64,000 bases of DNA from Williamsia soli (GTDB lineage Bacteria > Actinomycetota > Actinomycetes > Mycobacteriales > Mycobacteriaceae), in assembly GCF_017377795.1 (NCBI RefSeq), contig NZ_JAFRDR010000003.1:682001-746000 (forward strand), read 5' to 3'. The notes under the pieces were generated by a model that saw only the letters and a program-made list of their open reading frames with translations, had not been told where the DNA came from and did no database searches. Made by a program: the position numbers and the translations under genes. Below, piece by piece: positions 62,201-64,000 of this stretch. The first letter of the stretch is position 1; each line of letters opens with the position of its first letter.

Positions 62201-64000
62201 ACACCCCGGACCTTGATCTGTTCATCGCTACGGCCGTGCATCACGATGTCACCGGAGGCGTTGCGGTGTACGAGGTCACCGGTCCGGTACATGCGGGAAC
62301 CGTTGGGATCGAACGGATGCGCGACAAATCTCGTCGAGGTGAGCGCGCTGGCGCCGGTGTAACCACGCGCCACGGCGGGGCCCGCCAGGTACAGCTCGCC
62401 GACGATCCCGTGGGGCACGGGCCGCAACCGGTGATCGAGCACGTATGCCGCGGCGGCTGCCATCGAGCGTCCGATCGGGATGACCGGGGCCGCCACCACC
62501 GAGGGATTGGCCGTCGCTGCGATGGTGGCCTCGGTGGGGCCGTAGAAGTTGACGATGCGCCGGCCGGGTGCCCAGCGTGCGGCCACCGATTCCTGCAGCG
62601 CCTCGCCACCGGTCACGACGATTCGCACCGAGCTCAGGGTCTCGGGATCGATCGTCGCCATCACGGCAGGTGTCGAGAAGAACGTGGTGATTGCCCTGCG
62701 GGTCAGCAGTTCGCCCAGTTCGTTGCCGCCGATCACTTCCGGTGGGCAGACGACGACGGTGGCTCCCGCGGCGAAGGCGGGGATCAGTTCGATGAGGTGG
62801 GCGTCGAAGGTCGTGGCGTAGTTGTGCAGTACCCGATTGTCCGGCGTGAGATCCACGTGCGTGATGACGGCGTCGACGAGTGGTCGCAGGCCGGCGTGGG
62901 TCACGCTGACGCCCTTGGGTTCTCCGGTCGAACCGGAGGTGAAGATGATGTACGCGACGTCGTCCGGGCGGATCGACCGCCGGCGTTCGTCGGCCCGGAA
63001 CGCACTGGCGTCCCCGGCGAACGCCGCGTCCCTGCCGACGTCCGCGAGATCGAGCCAGTCCACCACCGAGAGTTCTGGCCGCTGCCCCGGCCCGTGCAGG
63101 CCGATCGTCGCCCCGGCAGCGCGCGCCATGGTGCGTTGCCGACTCAGCGGATCGTTCACGCCGAGGGTGACGAAGGCAGCACCGGTCTTCGCGATGGCCC
63201 AGGTGGCCAGGATCGACCATGCCGACCGCTGCACGCAGATTGCGACGACGTCGCCGGCGCCGATACCGCGGGCGATGAGGGCCCGGGCAATCGTGGTGCT
63301 GATCGAGTCCAGGTCGCGATAGCTCAGGACCCACGCCTCGTCCTCCACCGCGGTGGCCAAGGGTTGCGTCATCACGCTGCGACGCAACAGATCAGGCAAC
63401 GGCTCGAAGTCGGTGATCTGCGGAATCGACTCGATGTCCCCGGTCGATCCGACGAGGTGGCGCGCCGGTGGCGCCGCTGGGTCGTCCAAGACCGCGTAGA
63501 GCAGGGTCGCCAGCCGGTCGACGAACAGCTTCGCGTCTGCGGTGTCCATCCGGGACTCCGAATACGCCAACCTGATCTGCAGAGCGTCTCCGACCTCGGC
63601 GACCGTCAGGTCGAGGCCGAAACGGGCGTAGGGACGTTCGACATTCGTGTGGTTGCCCTCGAGCGCAGTTCCCAGGTCGGCGACGAAGACATCGACAACG
63701 GGACGGACCCCGCGGCGGTGTTCTGGATCCGCCAGGTCGGCAATCGCCTCCGCCGGGTATGCGCCGTGCGCGAGGCTGTCGAGATCGGTCCGCGTGACCT
63801 GTCGGACGATCGCCGAGAAGGGTCGCTCGATGTCGATGTCCGTGCGCAGCAGCACGGTTCGCGCAAGCATGCCGACCGTCCTCGCGAACTCCGGGGTGTC
63901 TCGCCCGGCCGCCACCGTCCCGATGACGACGTCGGGCTCATCCCCGAGCCGGGCGAGGAGAACGGCCAGCACCGCGTGCACGACCATGAAGGGCGAACTG
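56269..64000 (-). CDS. Nonribosomal peptide synthetase, C-terminal 2577 residues
   Basis: A multimodular NRPS that continues beyond the right edge. Order seen: end of a C domain (SPFMVVHAVLAVLLARL, VGMLARTVLLRT); A domain (FTSGSTGEPKG near 62920, NFYGPTEATIA); T domain (GGTSLSA near 61795); C domain (HHVAADGW near 61230); a second T domain (IGGTSLSA near 60130) with no A domain between; a third C domain (HHIAMDGE near 59580); a second A domain (FTSGTTGNPNG near 58240, NLYGPTETTV); T domain (GGNSLLLA near 57140); and a type I thioesterase (GWSLGAV near 56745). No epimerase is seen. Hand-aligned A-domain pocket residues read about DAIFVGFIA and DALFFGLVL, giving no sure substrate. DUF4012 and an ABC exporter follow with overlapping stops and starts. 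Confidence 0.92.
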   Translation of the reverse strand, partial: SSPFMVVHAVLAVLLARLGDEPDVVIGTVAAGRDTPEFARTVGMLARTVLLRTDIDIERPFSAIVRQVTRTDLDSLAHGAYPAEAIADLADPEHRRGVRPVVDVFVADLGTALEGNHTNVERPYARFGLDLTVAEVGDALQIRLAYSESRMDTADAKLFVDRLATLLYAVLDDPAAPPARHLVGSTGDIESIPQITDFEPLPDLLRRSVMTQPLATAVEDEAWVLSYRDLDSISTTIARALIARGIGAGDVVAICVQRSAWSILATWAIAKTGAAFVTLGVNDPLSRQRTMARAAGATIGLHGPGQRPELSVVDWLDLADVGRDAAFAGDASAFRADERRRSIRPDDVAYIIFTSGSTGEPKGVSVTHAGLRPLVDAVITHVDLTPDNRVLHNYATTFDAHLIELIPAFAAGATVVVCPPEVIGGNELGELLTRRAITTFFSTPAVMATIDPETLSSVRIVVTGGEALQESVAARWAPGRRIVNFYGPTEATIAATANPSVVAAPVIPIGRSMAAAAAYVLDHRLRPVPHGIVGELYLAGPAVARGYTGASALTSTRFVAHPFDPNGSRMYRTGDLVHRNASGDIVMHGRSDEQIKVRGVRLEPAEIDAALMSLPGVERATTAISTGGVEPVLASWLIPDPDHPFDAGSIRDQLRAILPGTHIPTHITVVDHFPMTPSGKLDRRALPAPSPVIDDLVPLQTPTEDILAAIWAEVLDVPAESLGRQSEFFATGGTSLSASRVAGRLRQQLNRDVTVRHVLDARSLAALAASVDLLAPSLSSRDAPHHRPVPADLGLAYPQQRLWVLNRIDQNSTAYVIPMVLRLTGALDTERLADAVAELQRRHGTLRATYPQTSLGPRQLVGEPAEVRRAPVTDIPGDGVMGRIAELITTPFDLTTEPGFRAEVLVAGESEAWLVIALHHVAADGWSMPILLGDLVGAYSGELTPGPALTYADFTQWQGAHLGDPADPASRYAQQIAFWRREMADVPGPVRLPGRATDPSDVGDGGAVHGTIDATTLASLTAVGQAESSTLFHVTHTALAALLAQRTGSRDLVVGAPVLGRDDPVWEPVVGMFVNTLALRTVVDPESTVRTALRRTRDTDLTAHAHADVPYDAVARAVSPAGRAGTAAVAGADPLISVLLVHQEALGAMTSDQLALPGLEVEVLSDTARLVAPKYDLEFVLSAGAGGDLDITVVHGPAIPAGLADELLAEFTRLLLAAATAPDQPFPVVHIREIAPRPEPAEISVAAPPSWSPAAEDLELEGIVTAAMATVLGLSVGEIDRDASFFDIGGTSLSATQVVAIIGEATATAIPVRHVFAAPSPIALTSLLLQSESPGVEALPPLTGAGAPPDLGPVPLSPAQQRLWLIQQMLPERPLYAVPVVVGVPSGADPFAAWNAVAARHAPLRTIYPDRSGAPVQVTLDEIPPITDLGDRELTDVVATLLATPFDLTASVPVRPALVDQSGHRFLVIVAHHIAMDGESVAVLRRDLDAALAGRPLQPLPVDYGQVSRWQNVVNAGTRDEMLSYWQQALAGYPGVLELPDCAPRDPQRSLRTATVAVPVDEPTTEAVALTARRRGVSEFHVYHAAVALTLSIACGTDDVAVGTPVSLRRHPETADMVGMFVSTVALRTTLHTGMTTDDLLELVRDIDLAALDHALLPFDEVVAQQDPIRELGRHPVVQVTLSVNDEPGGHVPNELSPNSEFDLQVTVGRDTAMFTYATALYDKRAIETLALRWKVALRLIVADEITSLEAADLRTEEERADRLHRVPSRPEVTLGELLQDSLRRRPAAVAVDDGVTAATYAQLDHWSAAVAADLQAAGVEWGDPVAMMLPRSVESVVAFWAIARLGAVYVPVDPRYPSERIERMIAISGAQVAVTAPNAAHHCRVQVPVAAPDDNAPVVGWTPMRVDDAAYLLFTSGTTGNPNGVVVSHRGLRNLVEPAVFSATDDDRVAHLASPSFDASILEMVWAFASGVTLAVVPADDASGRTLTDQLQQLGVTQAFATPSVLATLDETALPALRALFVGGEACPPELVRRWSHGRSLTNLYGPTETTVLGTARGSMQPESAAVIGRGVPGLRSHVLDSHLRPTPDGAVGELYFTGSALALGYRRDPALTAARFVAAPGGERMYRTGDLVRRLESGDLEYLGRADRQVKIRGQRIEPGEVDAALVAAGARTAATVLRTGPTGPVLVSYVIAADPTDSVPERFMDVLVAQLPHHLVPAAVVLVPELPRTPVGKLDTAALPEPVWTVAGGVPRTPTEAAVVEVFRDVVGNHELGIYDDFFAVGGNSLLLASAAAALTARLGRPVPAAVLFAQTTPVALAAVLDQYADLAAGLGAVVDLSAGRAGTPLWCIHPISGLVNDYRPLAATLSIPVLGLQMPGLDDPAAPHLLTIEELAAHHVATIRSTQPSGPYRLLGWSLGAVLAHEVTRQLTASGAVVDTLVLLDPRLDHEASRGAAIDASLEAALRAIDHERFEQYRVRCVEAITAAAAYQPGPSRAERTILIAAQDNPDPTQWEQLVTGTMNLERVPVAHHAMGSEEAMTAIAGLVGGHIDAPVSDGLSSNTDLDITDGTRREN

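Overview
The window is high-GC DNA from a mycolic-acid-bearing actinobacterium of the order Mycobacteriales, most likely Gordonia or a close relative. Three things support this. The left end keeps the order known from Mycobacterium tuberculosis: rplA-rplK-nusG-secE-tRNA-Trp-had-rpmG-tRNA-Met-tRNA-Thr. A second block matches the Rv0555-Rv0562 menaquinone/HtpX neighbourhood. Several proteins are of families typical of this order (fused HadAB dehydratase, MgtA-like mannosyltransferase, MenJ-like reductase, trans-acting enoyl reductase, Rv1355c family, DUF6131, DUF4012). The genus is an inference; the order is well supported.

Region 1 (1-5200) is translation, secretion and mycolate housekeeping: ribosomal proteins L1, L11 and L33, NusG, SecE, four tRNAs (Trp, Met, Thr, Tyr), a fused (3R)-hydroxyacyl-ACP dehydratase and a YajQ protein. 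Region 2 (5300-13750) carries a flavin-type oxidoreductase, the HtpX protease, and lipoquinone and glycolipid genes (polyprenyl synthase, geranylgeranyl reductase, menG, mgtA-like, DUF3592-like, menD). Region 3 (13800-22200) is accessory: a RibD-type reductase, a beta-phosphoglucomutase plus GH65 phosphorylase pair, a MarR regulator divergent from an AbrB-type membrane protein, a small DUF6131 membrane protein behind a SigF-like promoter, a trans-acting enoyl reductase, and a winged-helix/nuclease-like gene flanked by direct copies of a palindromic repeat. Region 4 (22200-28200) has an E1-like/nitroreductase fusion (Rv1355c family), an acyltransferase-like protein, a membrane GGDEF protein and an EAL protein.

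Region 5 (28200-47800) is a large surface-polysaccharide locus. It contains a cassette for an unusual branched or amino sugar (RmlC-like epimerase, two C-methyltransferase-like proteins, a cytidylyltransferase, a PIG-L deacetylase, an NDP-sugar epimerase, a class III aminotransferase). It also has three glycosyltransferases, two tandem Tat-exported beta-helix lipoproteins, a Wzz/tyrosine-kinase-like co-polymerase, a Wzy-like polymerase, a Wzx-like flippase and a WbaP-type initiating phosphotransferase. Together these form a near-complete Wzx/Wzy-dependent pathway. Region 6 (47800-51750) has two PAS-GGDEF paralogues, one with a degraded active site, and a Thr/Ser/Pro-rich membrane protein. Region 7 (51750-64000) has a second repeat-flanked winged-helix/nuclease-like gene, then a tightly overlapping operon: a truncated NRPS containing a module without an adenylation domain, a DUF4012 protein and a DrrA/DrrB-type ABC exporter.

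The most unusual signal is a set of palindromic repeats of about 67-77 bp in three families, all directly after stop codons. Two of the families bracket the two solitary winged-helix/nuclease-like genes. The arrangement resembles REP elements bracketing their own RAYT gene, but with a nuclease-fold protein.
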